Positions 24,355-35,899 of a stretch of 64,000 nt of DNA are shown piece after piece. A program made the translations under genes and the position numbers. The first letter of the stretch is position 1. Each line of letters opens with the position of its first letter. Source of the DNA: Anniella stebbinsi. Lineage: Eukaryota > Chordata > Lepidosauria > Squamata > Anniellidae. The stretch covers positions 231,597,654-231,661,653 of the forward strand of contig JARDYH010000001.1 of the NCBI GenBank assembly GCA_029215795.1, written 5' to 3'. Under the pieces are notes generated by a model. It saw nothing but the letters and a program-made list of their open reading frames with translations, did no database searches and was not told the origin of the DNA.

Positions 24355-24500
24355 TTACTTATTTAAATATTTTTCAATAGCCTTTCAGATCCCAAGGTGA
24401 TGCACAATTTAAAATACAGTAATACACATCACAACCACTAATTAAAAGCAGCACAGAAAAACAAAAACAAATGAAAGAGCAGAGTTTAAAAACCATTAGA
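24355..24500 (-). mobile_element. LINE 3'-tail fragment
   Basis: TTATTTAAATATTTTTCAAT, then CCCAAGGTGATGCACAATTT and AATACACATCACAACCACTA resemble a reverse-complemented LINE 3' end. Confidence 0.5.
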
Positions 24501-25320
24501 AGCCAAGCAGAAGTTTTATAGGCTGCCGAAAGGTAGGCAGAGATGAAGCAAGGGAGGGAGGTACTGCTACAGTAAAGGTGCTGTTCTATGTGCCCACAGC
24601 CTAGTCTCTCTTGTGTGTGTGGGAAGTATATAACAAGGGCTCTGATGAGCCCTGCCTACGTGCACACACAGGGATGCATAAGTAAGGGGGAAGTGGTAAG
24701 TCTGCATGCACCTCATGTCCACACCAAACTCCAATGCAGTATCAGGCAGACAAGATAGACCAATTGGGGATATCATGGGAAAGATGCACAAATCACCCAT
24801 TCCGCCTAATATCCCATTGCAATACCTATCAATAGGTGGCTGGAGATGTTAATCAGGTCTATATTGAGCCCTATCAGTATCCTCCACAACAAATATTTAA
24901 GTCAATAAAGTTTCTAAAAAATTAGAAAATTTCCCTACATTAATTTTAAAGTAAATATTTTAACTGAGCTCTCTGAATCTTCTACAATAAAGATTAAGGT
25001 AGTTTCATAGCATTGCCTTTCCAACCATTCCTGGAACTAACACTGAAGCAACTCCTAAGCAAATTAATGCCCCATAAGCTTGTATTTGTCTATATAGGGC
25101 AAGCGAGCAAAGCAGCCAACAAACATAACTTTGATCTCTCACCAGCAATTGTTTAATTTAAAAGTGACTTTAGTTTATATTTTGCATGTTCTAATATTTC
25201 AAAGGAGACAAGTATGAATAACTATTTGGAGATACAGCTGGTAAAGTTAATAAAATGTTACAAATATTAGTCACATGAGTGTGTTTTTAAAGTTTCATAT
25301 GTAATAAGCAGACCTCAGTC
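24500..25320. other. No gene or recognised repeat
   Basis: Nothing recognisable on either strand. Confidence 0.45.
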
Positions 25321-25325
25321 TCCCT

Positions 25326-25350
25326 TCTCTCTCTCTCTCTCTCTCTCTCT
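25326..25350. repeat. (CT)n microsatellite
   Basis: About 12 CT units. Confidence 0.9.
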
Positions 25351-25689
25351 AATCAACCCCATGATTCTTCAAATAAATCCCCTTTTCAGCTGATGGAATA
25401 ATATTCCAACTGCCACCATATGTGGGAACTTTTGGGCAATAGATTAATGCACATTCCTTATTTAAGTAAACAACAACAAAATGGCAGGTTTAAAAAAGGG
25501 ACTCGTATTATGCCATGAGTACCTAGAAGACAGATCTTAGGGTTGTGGTAGATACCTCACAGAAAACCATACAACCAGTGCACTGTGGAAGTGAAAATTA
25601 CATATTAAGTACAAGGAATTATTAAGAAAGAGGTGGACAAAAACATAATAAGTAATATAATGTCATTATATTAATTTATGTGAACATAT

Positions 25690-26010
25690 TTTGTAATACT
25701 GCATGTAGTTCTGGGTGTTCCATTCTAAAATGGGTATCACAGAACTGAAAAGGGTAAAAAAAAAGGCTAACAAGTTTGAAGAATTGGAAAGCCTACAAGA
25801 AAAGGCAAAGACATTTGGGACTTTTTAGCTTATAAAAGGAAATGAGAGGACGCATCATGGAGGATTTGTTGTTTGATTTTGAGAGAGGTTTATACAGTTA
25901 TGAACTAGGTGGAAAGCATGATGGAAGTTTTTGCCCTCTCCTAACACCAGAGTTTCAAATTATCAAATGAAATTTTTTGGTAGTACTAGAGTAGCAAAAC
26001 TAAGTACTTA
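25690..26010 (+). mobile_element. CR1-type LINE fragment (ORF2 C-terminal part, degenerate)
   Basis: AACTGAAAAGGGTAAAAAAA, then AAGACATTTGGGACTTTTTA and GAGAGGACGCATCATGGAGG follow the nucleotide order of a CR1 ORF2 end (ELEKVQKRA... FGLFSL...RGDMIE). The frame is destroyed. Confidence 0.7.
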
Positions 26011-28340
26011 TTTACAAAATGCATAATAAACTAATTCACTATTCTAAAATGTGATAATGCTACTGCTTATAAGCTTTTAAAAGACAAACAAGTAATTATC
26101 TGTGAATAATTCTGGGCAGGGAGGTCTTGGTACGAAAGGGTTACTTAGGCTTAGAGGACGGGCGCTATACAGTGCCATTGAAAGGACTGTTGTGCATCTC
26201 CTCCCATTTAGTAGTGAAAGAGCAAGCCATCTCTTTGGACATGCCATTTGCTTCCTTTCAGCTTCTCCAAATATTGGCACTGGATTGCTGTAGGCTCTTA
26301 CTCATAAGCTGCTCTCTGCTTCTCAGGATGTTCCAACTGACAGTTTAGGAACAGCACACATTAACCAGATATTGCTATTCTGAACTCTGATATTTTTGTG
26401 CAAGGGTAGAAAGGTTGGTAGAAACTCTTGATTTCCTCTCCCCACCCCACCCCATTATGCAGGAAAATATGCAAATAATTCCATAAGAAAATTTGCAAAA
26501 ATGTACACAATTTACTTTAGTACGTAACATTTAGGGTATTGTCCCTCATTCCATTCAACTCTTCCCCACATATATTTTCCAACATGGCATATGTCTCAGC
26601 AGAAACTTGCGTATTTTCCTGCAAAAGAATTTGCATAAATTTTGGGAAAGTAAACAAAACTCCGTAAGTCTGAGGACTCCACACAGCATGGAGAGTCTGG
26701 TCTACAGCAGAGTCTATAGGTCAGGTTCTTAGAAATCCAAACTCATTTTAGTCCATCTCAAATTTCTCCAGCATCCCTAATGGACACCCTTAGATGGAAA
26801 TGGAATGGTCTTCTCCAGCAAAGTTTCTTATGCTCTTTATATTGGAGTTCTAATCCTGCAAGATGATAATCATGATCATGTATAATGAATTATATAAAAG
26901 ATATGCAAATGGAACCTGAAAAAAAATGTTGCAGTGTGGCATGATCAGGGTTGCAGACAGCCACGCCCTGTTCAAGAATACACATATTACATTCACCCAC
27001 CCACCCATTTTCTGTTTCCATCTCTGACAATCATTGAGCATTCTGTAGCAATTGAGCCCGGTTTGAGTCTCATTCCTTAGTGTCCCTCCCATTTTAGTAA
27101 GATTTTATTAATTTTATAAAGACAAAGGAAAAAAGGAAAGAAAATTACATCAAGTTTAAGTCTAGTTGACTATAGACAGCGGTAAATATAACATACTTCT
27201 CCCTATACTTTATAGACAAAAGTATGACTAGAATCCATTGGCTCAGTGGTGTTTTCCCTACTATTTTTTTTGTACTTCTGCAAACCTTTGCAGTCCCCAA
27301 AACTTCCTGATACCTCCTTCTTGTGTGATGATGGTGCAGTCTAAACTACATATGGATCATGTACAGGAGTGGCAGGGAATCTATGTTAATTATTGCCAAC
27401 TCTTTCACTCAGTCTTCATCTGCCATTTCTCAAAACTCTGCCATGAATTCTTTGGCTCACTTAATACATTCCAATCATTGTGACTGTATTACTCCTCTTT
27501 TCTATCCCCTTTATCTCACTTTCTTCTTATATTTTACTTACATTTCTCCTATTTGCTTTGAAATGCCCATTTTCTTTCTCCCACTTATCTATTATCTCCT
27601 CCCATGAACTCAATGATGTGAGATTGAAAATTTTCTGGACATTTTTCCTGCACTTTGTTTTTCCACAGATAATTTTCCATTTCATAAGTTTATTAGTAAC
27701 AACGAATGGTTGTCAATTACCAATACAAGATTAGGCAACCATGACAGTTTCAAAGTTGTACATGGGTGCTTCTCAGCATATCATGTACAGTTCTTTGGGA
27801 TGCTAAAATTTAAACTAATTTGTATAGGGATTTTTGCCAAGAAAATTCCAGATCAAAGTTTTCCGGAAACCCTACATCAGTACATGCCCTCTTCTTACTC
27901 TCTTCCCATTTCTGGTATGTTTGGACTCTATTAATATAAAATACTCTCCATTCTGCCGACTTCTCCCTTTCCCCCATACAATTTTTCTACAATTGGAATT
28001 CACAATACCTAGAATCTTCCTAGTTCCTTCTAGTTTTGCATTTAAATACCTGATTAAAAACTCACCTCCTCACTCTGACATTCTCCAACTTGTACCACAT
28101 CTCCATGTTGGCCCTCATTATAGCAATCCTGGCTTCAAATGAAGAACTGGTCCCCGGTGTAACAGTGAGGAACTAGGGTCCCTTGTCCAGAAGAAAGGCA
28201 CTAGAATTACCTGCACATTTTGGGCATGGTCTTGTGTAGGATCTTGGGATTAGAGAAAAGATGTATAAAGAGGTCGGCCACTGAGTCCTGAGCTTCTAAT
28301 CCCCTTGCCAGATACCTTTTGATGAACTTTAGAAGTTCCT
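26010..28340. other. No gene seen
   Basis: A pyrimidine-rich stretch around 27.24-28.14 kb gives several overlapping short frames of low complexity, rich in Phe, Leu, Ser and Pro, with no domain. No RNA gene or repeat recognised. Confidence 0.5.
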
Positions 28341-28345
28341 TGAGG

Positions 28346-28500
28346 AGACCTCCACTGGTTCCATTGCGCTTGCAGGACACACCATTTGCACAACAAAGCT
28401 TTTATGGTTGTAAACATAATCCCAGAAATGAGCAAAACCACACATTTCCAGTTTGGGACAGGTCAGCATAGCCCCTTTCTACAAGCTTTGCTGACTTGCC
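28346..28500 (+). repeat. Unclassified dispersed repeat, copy 3
   Basis: It shares ACCTCCACTGGTTC, CATTTGCACAACAAAGCTTT, AAATGAGCAAAAC and GACAGGTCAGCAT with the copy at 18.45 kb. Confidence 0.6.
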
Positions 28501-29515
28501 CCTTTCCAGAAATGAGAGTTCCTACTTGGTTTGGGTTATATTTACAACTATAAATGCACTGTTGAATGAGTGCTGGGTCTCGTGAATCTAGAGTGATCAA
28601 TTCTTGGTACCTCCAGTCAATGTTCTTAGCTATTGTCAGATAATTAGAGAATTATTACTCTGCTCGGTCAGGCTTCTTCCTGTCATGAGGTTTAGCTTAC
28701 CTTTCAGATATTCTGTTCTCAAGGAATCACCTGATCTTTATCCATCAATGAGAGCTCTTTGAACAGTGCTTTCATCACCACTGAAGAAAACTGGGAACTT
28801 CTCTGGAAACCAAAACAAGTATCTTAAGCGTCAACACAATTTGAGCTTATGAAAAGGGATGTAGAGGTGAAGGGAGTACAAATGGAATCTTACACAAGGA
28901 ATTAGTTCTGGATCAACACCATGGTGCCCAAACCTTGAGCTACATCCAGTAGAGTCACCTACTTATTGGATCTACTTGTGTAGCACTGAAGGGAACACTC
29001 TGGAAATTTGATTAGAAAGCCTTTGAAGTCTGTTGCAAAAGAGAAAGCTTTGACTCAGGGCCACCTACATGGGGGTGGAGGTAAATGCCTTGAAAACATG
29101 TGAACTACTAATGTCACCAAGACATTGGAGAAGACATGAGAAGCTGAGTCAAGGACAAATAGAAGCATTCAACAAATATACCTATATTATTGTAACCAAA
29201 GTGGGAATCGTCTGTGAGATGAGAGGATTGGAATAAGAAGGTATCCAAGCTACAAAATTCCTGGTCTTTATAACCTGCCAGAGAGTGCTTAAGTCAAAAG
29301 ATGGACTGATGGACTGCTGCTTGCATTTGTTTCTGAGTTGAAGCTGGAACAGACTGGGGATAGAGCCCCATTCTACAGTTAAAAGTTAACTTTCCACTTC
29401 TGGTTCCAAGGAAGGGGACATCCCACATCTTGAATGTCCCTTCCAGAAAAAGTTTAAGTGTCCCTAAATGCTTGAGCATTTATTTCAATCGATGAAGTAT
29501 ATCCATTCAAAACAC
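28500..29515. other. No gene or recognised repeat
   Basis: Nothing recognisable on either strand. Confidence 0.45.
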
Positions 29516-29519
29516 TTCA

Positions 29520-30266
29520 AAAACAAATTTTAAAGAATGGATCGTATAGTGATGGGGGATACTTCGCTCAGCAATACTACAAGCGAGAAAGATCTTGGAA
29601 TAGTTATAGATCACAAGCTGAATTTGAGCCAACAGCGTGATGTGGCTGCAAAAAAAGCAAATGCTATTTTGGGCTGCATTAATAGAAGCATAGCTTCCAA
29701 ATCGTGTGAGGTACTGGTTCCCCTCTATACAGGACTGGTTAGGCTTCATGTTGAGTATTGCGTCCAGTTCTGGGCATCATACTTCAAGAAGGATGCAGAC
29801 AAGCTGGAGCTTGTTCAGAGGAGGGCAACGACAATGATCAGGGGTCTGGCAACAAAGCCCTATGAGGAGAGACTTAAAGAACTGGGCATGTTTAGCCTGG
29901 AGAAGAGAAGACTGAAGGGAGACATGATAGCACTCTTCAAATACTTGAAAGGTTGTCACACAGAGGAGGGCCAAGATCTCTTCTTGATCATCCCAGAGTG
30001 CAGGATGCGGAATAATGGCCTCAAGTTAAAGGAAGCCAGATTCTAGCTGGACATCAGAAAAAAACTTCCTGACTGTTAGAGCAGTACGACAATGGAACCA
30101 ATTACCTAGGAAGGTCATGGGCTCTCCTACACTAGAGGCATTCAAGAGCAGCTGGAAAACCATCTGTCAGGTATGCTTTAAGATGGATTCCTGCATTGAT
30201 TAGGGGGTTGGACTCGATGGCCTTATAGGCCCCTTCCAACTCTACTGTTCTATGATTCTATGATTT
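29520..30266 (+). mobile_element. CR1 LINE, 5'-truncated, ORF2 C-terminal third plus 3' UTR
   Basis: A 169-codon frame (29,537-30,046) encodes the CR1 C-terminal region. Visible: TSEKDLGIVIDHKLNLSQQ, GLVRLHVEYCVQFWASYFKK, DKLELVQRRATTMI and MFSLEKRRLKGDMIALFKYL. A stop at 30,044 interrupts just before the KNFLTVRAVRQW-like end, which continues in another frame. The 3' end has GGACTCGATGGCCTTATAGG and TTCTATGATTCTATGA. It is the best-preserved CR1 copy in the window. Truncation at the 5' side is normal for target-primed integration. Confidence 0.92.
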
Positions 30267-30489
30267 TTCAGAATTGAAGCTTAACATTAGTTGATGTAAT
30301 GATTAATCAACACTACCGCTTGAAACAGACAGAACTCTATACCCATAAAGAAAAGAGTGGTTACAATCAAGGAGTACAGGAACTGGACACAGGGGAATAG
30401 CAGGGCTTGCTTATCTTCTATGATGCAACAGTATGCTGTACTAATGACAAATGTTTAGGGGCAGCTACAACATGGCCTTAGCTACAATT

Positions 30490-30640
30490 TATGTTATTTA
30501 ATTATTAATTGCAATTCTATATCGGCCAATAGCCAAAGATCTCTGTGTGGCTTGCAACAATCAAACCATAAAATACAAGATAAGATACAATATAAAAGTT
30601 TAAAAGTACAATATAAAATAAAAGTTACTATTAGGCCTTC
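30490..30640 (-). mobile_element. LINE 3'-tail fragment
   Basis: TATATCGGCCAATAGCCAAA, then CTCTGTGTGGCTTGCAACAA and A-rich repeats are the reverse complement of a squamate LINE 3' end. Confidence 0.55.
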
Positions 30641-31340
30641 CCTAAGAGCTGCTTATTATGCTATTTCGTAGGTGTACTGAGGTGTTTTTGTTTTCATCTT
30701 TTAACTAGAAAATATAGACAAGTCAGCCAAATGATTGCCAGATACTCACTGAGCTGACCCGCCTATGAACATTAGATTACTAAACGAAAAAGTAAATTGG
30801 AGATATTAAGTGTATGTCCCTGCATCATTATTGATATCAGAATCCTTGATGTTGTTCATACAATACTACTAAGAGATTTAACAAAAATACCATTTGCTAA
30901 TGGTGACTCACTTTTTCTATTGTATGACTGCAACATAACTTTCTGATTACTGAAGTTGTAATCTATGGGAATAGTCAACAACTAAGATCATACAAAACCA
31001 ATAAACTTTAATGCCAAATGTGTTCACAGGTGCTTAAAATTAAATTAAACTTTAAAATGACATTTCAGAGGCTCATGTGGACAAGATCTGAGAGACAGGA
31101 TTTATTCCCGTACAAAATAACTTTGTCCCACTATTAATATTTGTTGCAGCTGAACTCAGACAGGCAGCAAGAACTGAACCACTAGCAAAACTAATGCAAC
31201 ATTGAGACTGCCTATATTACAGGAACAATGTAATGACATACTAGCAGTTGAGCCTGGGCTGGTTTGAAAACTGATTTTCTTAAAAGCCTAAAGATTGTAC
31301 ACAGGAAATAGAAACAAGGATGTTTGTATAATCTGAACAG
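30640..31340. other. No gene or recognised repeat
   Basis: AT-rich sequence, nothing recognisable. Confidence 0.45.
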
Positions 31341-31354
31341 TCAAACTCTAGCCA

Positions 31355-31425
31355 TATTTACTTGGAAGTATGTCCCACTGATCTCAGTGGACCTTACTTT
31401 TTTGTAAACATGCATAGGATTCAAC
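31355..31425. repeat. Squamate SINE-like fragment
   Basis: TTTACTTGGAAGTATGTCCC, CTGATCTCAGTGGACCTTAC and ATGCATAGGATTCAA resemble the fragment at 7,795-7,881. Confidence 0.5.
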
Positions 31426-31839
31426 TGGTCAATATTTGACTGGTCAAATATTCTAAATTAGTTTGAGAAATATCATTTGATTCTGACACCAAGATCCCAA
31501 CTGCAAGAAGTCTTACTATGCAAACATCATGAGAAATATACATGCAATCCTCAAAATATGCATGTTACACTGTCCTAGTTATGAGTAACCTGGATTGTAT
31601 GATTTAAGGATTTATCATCACATCCAAGAAGCATTTCAAATATGTTGTTTGATGAGGAGTTCCTTAAGCTATTTAATGTTAAAACAAGTCACAATTTCTT
31701 ATGCTGATGAATCCTTAGAGAATTTCTAAATTCCCTCTCTTCATGCGTACCTATCATAATCCTTCTTCAAAGGTTCTTAAACAAGCAGACTTTTTCCCCA
31801 AACAGAACCTTACACAAGTGTACAATAATCTATTATTTC

Positions 31840-31935
31840 CCCCCAGCCTACCTGGAGATGTCAAAAATTGAACCTGGGAACCTTTTCATGCAAAGAATGT
31901 GATCTAACCCTGAGCTACAGTCCTTCTCTAGCCTG
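31840..31935 (-). mobile_element. tRNA-derived SINE, 5' part
   Basis: On the - strand it reads CTGTAGCTCAGGGTTAGATC (A-box region) and later GGTTCCCAGGTTCAATTTTT (B-box region). A diverged copy of the SINE at 17,268-17,425. Confidence 0.65.
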
Positions 31936-32112
31936 CACATATAGTCCAGTCCTGAGACACAGGTGCAAGGATTCATCACCAAAACATATTCATTCAAGAG
32001 GTAGTCTTGAAATTAATAAAATTCTAGCTTTGTAAAGTCTACTATTTAACTCAAAATTAAGCATGTATAACTGTTTGTAAACATCTATCTTGCAGACTTA
32101 TTCTATATATGT

Positions 32113-32429
32113 TAGGGCGACCATATGAAAAGGAGGACAGGGCTCCTGTATCTTTAACAGTTGCAAAGAACCGGGAATTTCAGCAGGTGTCATTTGTATG
32201 CATACAGAATCTGGTGAAATTCCCTCTTCATCACAACAGTTAAAGCTGCAGGAACCCTGTCCTTGACCATGTACAAAAGAAGGCAGGGCTTCTGCAACTT
32301 TAACTTTGTGATGATGAGGAAATTTCACCAGGTTCTGCATATATACAAATGACACCTGCTGAAATTACATTTTCTATGAAACTGTTAAAGATACAGGAGC
32401 CCTGTCCTCCTTTTCATATGGTCACCCTA
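32113..32429. mobile_element. 317-bp palindromic hAT MITE with exact 8-bp TSD
   Basis: Termini TAGGGCGACCATATGAAAAG and, on the - strand, TAGGGTGACCATATGAAAAG. The inverted similarity extends through most of the element (AGGACAGGGCTCCTGTATCT on both arms). ATATATGT at 32,105-32,112 is repeated at 32,430-32,437, an exact 8-bp target-site duplication, diagnostic of the hAT superfamily. Confidence 0.92.
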
Positions 32430-32439
32430 ATATATGTTT

Positions 32440-34640
32440 ACTTCACAGTTCGTTTTGTGGAGTTCAATAAGGCTTACCATATATAGGACTGCAGTATTAA
32501 ACCCTGTTGTCTGAAGTCTGATGAAAATAGACTACACTGAATTGAAGTATGGTTAGAATTATAACTTCAGATGTTAAAATCAATCCCTTACAAATGTAAG
32601 ATATGAATTAAAATACTAATTACTTATAATCAAAAGATAAGATATGTGTAACCAAAACACATATTATATTATATTATTTATTGTTATATTATTATCTATC
32701 CTTAAAATTATTCAGTCAGTTTAGAAATGAAAATAATTCCCTCTATACATTAATATTTATGGTTCCTATTTGGCCTTTGATAGACCATATGTCAGAGCAA
32801 TACTTCATATCATACTTGTGATCCCAGTTCAAGTTTCTCCATGTGTATGATATACCACAGTCACAAAAAACGAAAGAAAAAAAAGATGAAACTAATAAAA
32901 CAGCATGACAGAAAACACAACATGGTATCCGACCATCTAGAACTAACTTTTAATCTAAAAGTGACCAGTTTTTCTTAAACCTAAAAAGCCACTCTGTTAA
33001 AAATATAGTACTCATAAAAAAAGAATATTATTTCACAACCTATTATTTTCTATTCTTCAAAGACCAAGCTACCTTTTACATTGTGAATACTGAAGGCAAA
33101 CAGTTCTTCAAAGGTACAGCTCAAGCTTTTCTACAATTTGTATCCCACTACCAGTTCAAGTTTTTTCCTCACCAATTGTCTTGGACTTGATAAAAAATGT
33201 GTTTTACATTGCCAGCAGGACTATAAAAGGCACATTTTGCCAATGAGATAGTATTCTGGATGCAAGAATTATTTGTTGAATTCACTTCAAATATTAGCGT
33301 AAGGAAGCAGTACATATCAAGCTGCATTTTTCGTTGGTCAGATTTCCTAGGCCTATTGAAATGCATAGGCCATCTGTGCACATCTCACAGTTCAAACACA
33401 CCTTGTAGGCTTTAGTAATCTGACGGCACAATATCCTTTTACGTTAAACAAACTATTTCAGAATAAAAACACAAAGACAATTATTTCACAACAGAACTGC
33501 CCAAGCTGTACCAAGTATGACCTGTAACAGTTAACATATTTTCCAAGCTCCTTCTTTACTTTTGAAACTAAAGCCCAAATCTGGACTTTAAATTGGTCAA
33601 GCTGCAATCTTAAAGACACTTAAAGAGAAATATTCCTCCAAATCAATGGGATTTATACTTACATAAATGCTTATAGGGATGGGCTGGGGTTTTAATTCTC
33701 ATCACCATGTAAATATCAGTCCCCCTAAATAAGTTTATTCTTAACTACTTAATAAAGACGAATGAAGATACTTAGCAGAAACTTAATTAATGACTTTATA
33801 AATATTATTGAGAATCACTCCTTCATACAGTATTATTTAGACCCAGATCCTTTAACATGATAAAAAGATAGATTATTATTTTGCTTAACAGTAAGCATAA
33901 GAGCCTTTGAACTTCAAAAGTGACATAACCTGAAAAAATATAACTATACACAGAATTAGAGAGTCTTGGAAAAAGTAAGGTGTTTCAATTTTGTATTATC
34001 AACATTCAAAACAAAATGTTCTAATATCACTTCAATTCTGATAAGTAGCCAAGGGATGCCTTTTCAAAGACATATTTTGAGACATCTGTCTCTCTACATA
34101 GTAGAGGAAACTTCCCAAGTCAACCAACAGTAAACACTGATAAAATCCTTCTATGAAAAATGCTGAATAGAAGTTTGGAAGACTTTTGTGTACACCAGAA
34201 GCAAAGCATCAACATCAGAATGAAATCCTCCCCCCCCCCCAAAATACACACACAAAAAAATTCCTTTGACACTAGACTAGATAGTAAGGAATAAAAAAGA
34301 AAACCCAAAGCAGAACACAGCATAAAAGATTTCCCTATACCCAAGTACTGAGCAAAAAATTGGTAGACATATATTCTATGTTACTTAGAATAAAACACAG
34401 TACTGACACTTTTCAATCTGCATCCCTAAAAATGTTAAAATTAGAAACAAAACCACCACTTTTCTAATCAGGAAACAATCAAACTGCTTCTCTCCTCAAA
34501 AGTAAAAATAGAGAGGAAAAAGATAAAGACAGAATGAAGAACGCAAACATCCTCCCACTATCCAGCTCTGTTTGCCTCAGAGTGGAATTGTGGAGTAGAA
34601 GAAGGCATTGCTTGCCTTACCTCCCTTTCCCATACATAGA
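32440..34640. other. No gene seen; AT-rich flank of the CpG island
   Basis: Mostly AT-rich, unclassified. It holds a weak SINE-like scrap at 33.6-33.7 kb and a poly-C tract near 34,230. Short frames lack any domain. Confidence 0.5.
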
Positions 34641-34642
34641 TA

Positions 34643-34900
34643 GGCTTACCTTGGCTGCACCCCACTTTTATTTCCTTTCCTGGAGCAGTGGCGAGAGAGA
34701 CACACACAAAGGGTAATAAAGGGGGAGGAGGGGAGAGTAGGGGGATGGGGGGGGGGAAGCTGGTGAACTGGCGTCTGCTCCTCCTGTGTGTGTGGTGAGG
34801 TGTCTCCAGCCAGGGCCAAAAAGCAGCAGCAGCAGCAGTAGCAGCAGCAATAGTAGTGGAGAAGGAGACGGGGCTGTGTTGCTAAGAGGCTTTTGGTCTC
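34643..34900 (-). other. Candidate 5' noncoding exon of a divergent gene (probably MBD5): splice donor and exon end
   Basis: Read on the - strand, the sequence is CAGCCAAG|GTAAGCC, a near-consensus splice donor, with the last exon base at 34,650. A second possible donor, GGGAG|GTAAGG, lies just below it near 34,618. Both sit at the edge of the CpG island and point away from ORC4. MBD5 is the known divergent neighbour of ORC4 in amniotes and has several noncoding 5' exons, so this is a reasonable candidate. The right-hand limit given is arbitrary. Confidence 0.35.
34826..34858. repeat. (CAG)n-type trinucleotide repeat
   Basis: About eight AGC/CAG units, interrupted by TAG and AAT triplets. 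It lies at the edge of the CpG island, within the possible 5' exon of the divergent gene. On the - strand it reads as CTG repeats. Confidence 0.85.
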
Positions 34901-35172
34901 TTTTCTCTCTTCTCTGACGGCCAAAGCGGGGGAAGAAACTCTCCTTCTCTCACTGTGTCTCTCTGGGATCCTCTAGCTAGACTGAGGGTTGAAGAGAAAC
35001 TCAATCTCCTCAGGCCAAACCCTCCCCGCAAACCAATTCAAGGTGGAATTAGTGCTCTGTCCCTTTAACAATATAAATAAAAGGTCCCCCCAGTCTCCCC
35101 CTTCCCTCTCTTCTTCATCATCAGCTGCTGAGGCTCTGGTTCTGGCTGGGAGAAAGATGGGAGGCTGTCACT

Positions 35173-35182
35173 GCGCATGCGC
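35173..35182. promoter_or_regulatory. NRF1-binding palindrome
   Basis: GCGCATGCGC, the core of the NRF1 consensus, lies inside the CpG island about 350 bp upstream of the ORC4 exon 1 donor. NRF1 sites are common in TATA-less promoters of replication and housekeeping genes. Confidence 0.6.
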
Positions 35183-35439
35183 CCCAAGGGAGCTTGCTGA
35201 GTTGAAGGAGGGGGAGGGAAAAAAGGTTGCCTCCCACAATGCCCCGCGCTGCGAGCGAACCCGGAAAAGGATTCCGCAAAGATGGAAGGAAGGGGGCCGG
35301 AAGTTGTGGGAGGGGAAATCAGAAAGTAAAGCGGAAGTAAGCAAATGGGTGGAGGCAAAGAGGAGGAGAGTCTTGAGGAGGTACGCGGCTAGGAGGTGGT
35401 GGTGTGTATGTGCGAATGAATGCATCCGCGCGCACACAT

Positions 35440-35523
35440 ATTCTTTCACAGTCACATGGTAGAGGCACGCGCGGGGCTTGCTGGGAGGCTTTGGCTGCTT
35501 GACGACGAGAAGGAGAAATAACG
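35440..35523 (+). other. ORC4: ORC4 exon 1, noncoding (3' boundary defined, 5' end approximate)
   Basis: The CpG island contains a clean splice donor, AATAACG|GTGAGC, with the GT at 35,524-35,525. It lies on the correct strand about 3.1 kb upstream of the first coding exon. The transcription start cannot be read from sequence, so the left edge is a guess. This exon would carry only 5' UTR. Confidence 0.6.
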
Positions 35524-35899
35524 GTGAGCGGAGCGCGGTAACGGCGAAGGCGCGCGCGCCCTTGAGATCTCGCTGTGCCTGCCGTAGGTGGCGAGTGTGA
35601 AGGAAGGAAAGAAGGAATGGCGGTGCTGAAGGGGGAGCTGCCGCTTCGTTTGAGTTTTAAATTTTAATTTCCTCACCCTTAAGCCGGGGTAGGGATTCTG
35701 AGGCAGTTCAAGGTCGTCCTGGTGGCTGCAGGTACCCGCTCTCTCCCCCACCCCCCTCGCGGGCCTTCTTACTCCCCGCTCGCCCTGCCTGTGAGTGAGG
35801 GTCAAGGAAAGTGGGTTCGCCGCGCTCCCTCTCTTAGAGGAGAGGGGGAAGTTAACGGGATCCCCCTCTTTCATGTTGCTTGTGCGTGCTCAGGGTATC

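Larger units (their letters stand above)
34900..35880. promoter_or_regulatory. CpG island, candidate ORC4/MBD5 bidirectional promoter
   Basis: The segment is far richer in G+C and CpG than its AT-rich surroundings and holds the ORC4 exon 1 donor. It has no TATA box at an obvious position. Motifs seen: an NRF1 palindrome GCGCATGCGC at 35,173-35,182, ETS-like CCGGAAG near 35,296 and GCGGAAGT near 35,330, and two ZNF143/SBS-like sites at 35,231-35,249 (+) and 35,469-35,488 (-). In amniotes MBD5 starts on the opposite strand here, which fits a divergent housekeeping promoter. The motif calls are by eye. Confidence 0.75.

Noticed and set aside
27238..28142. Series of + strand frames rich in Phe, Leu, Ser and Pro
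   Set aside because: They come from a pyrimidine-rich stretch; several overlap in different frames and none has a domain.
1..34640. MBD5 coding exons on the - strand
   Set aside because: No methyl-CpG-binding or PWWP domain sequence was seen. Known MBD5 coding exons lie far from the promoter, so only noncoding exons are expected here.
34989..35462. 157-codon + strand open frame in the CpG island
   Set aside because: High G+C depletes stop codons there. The frame has no domain, overlaps two long - strand frames, and runs across the ORC4 promoter.
35452..35874. 140-codon - strand open frame over ORC4 exon 1
   Set aside because: Low-complexity Ser/Pro/Arg composition typical of chance frames in CpG islands; no family resemblance.
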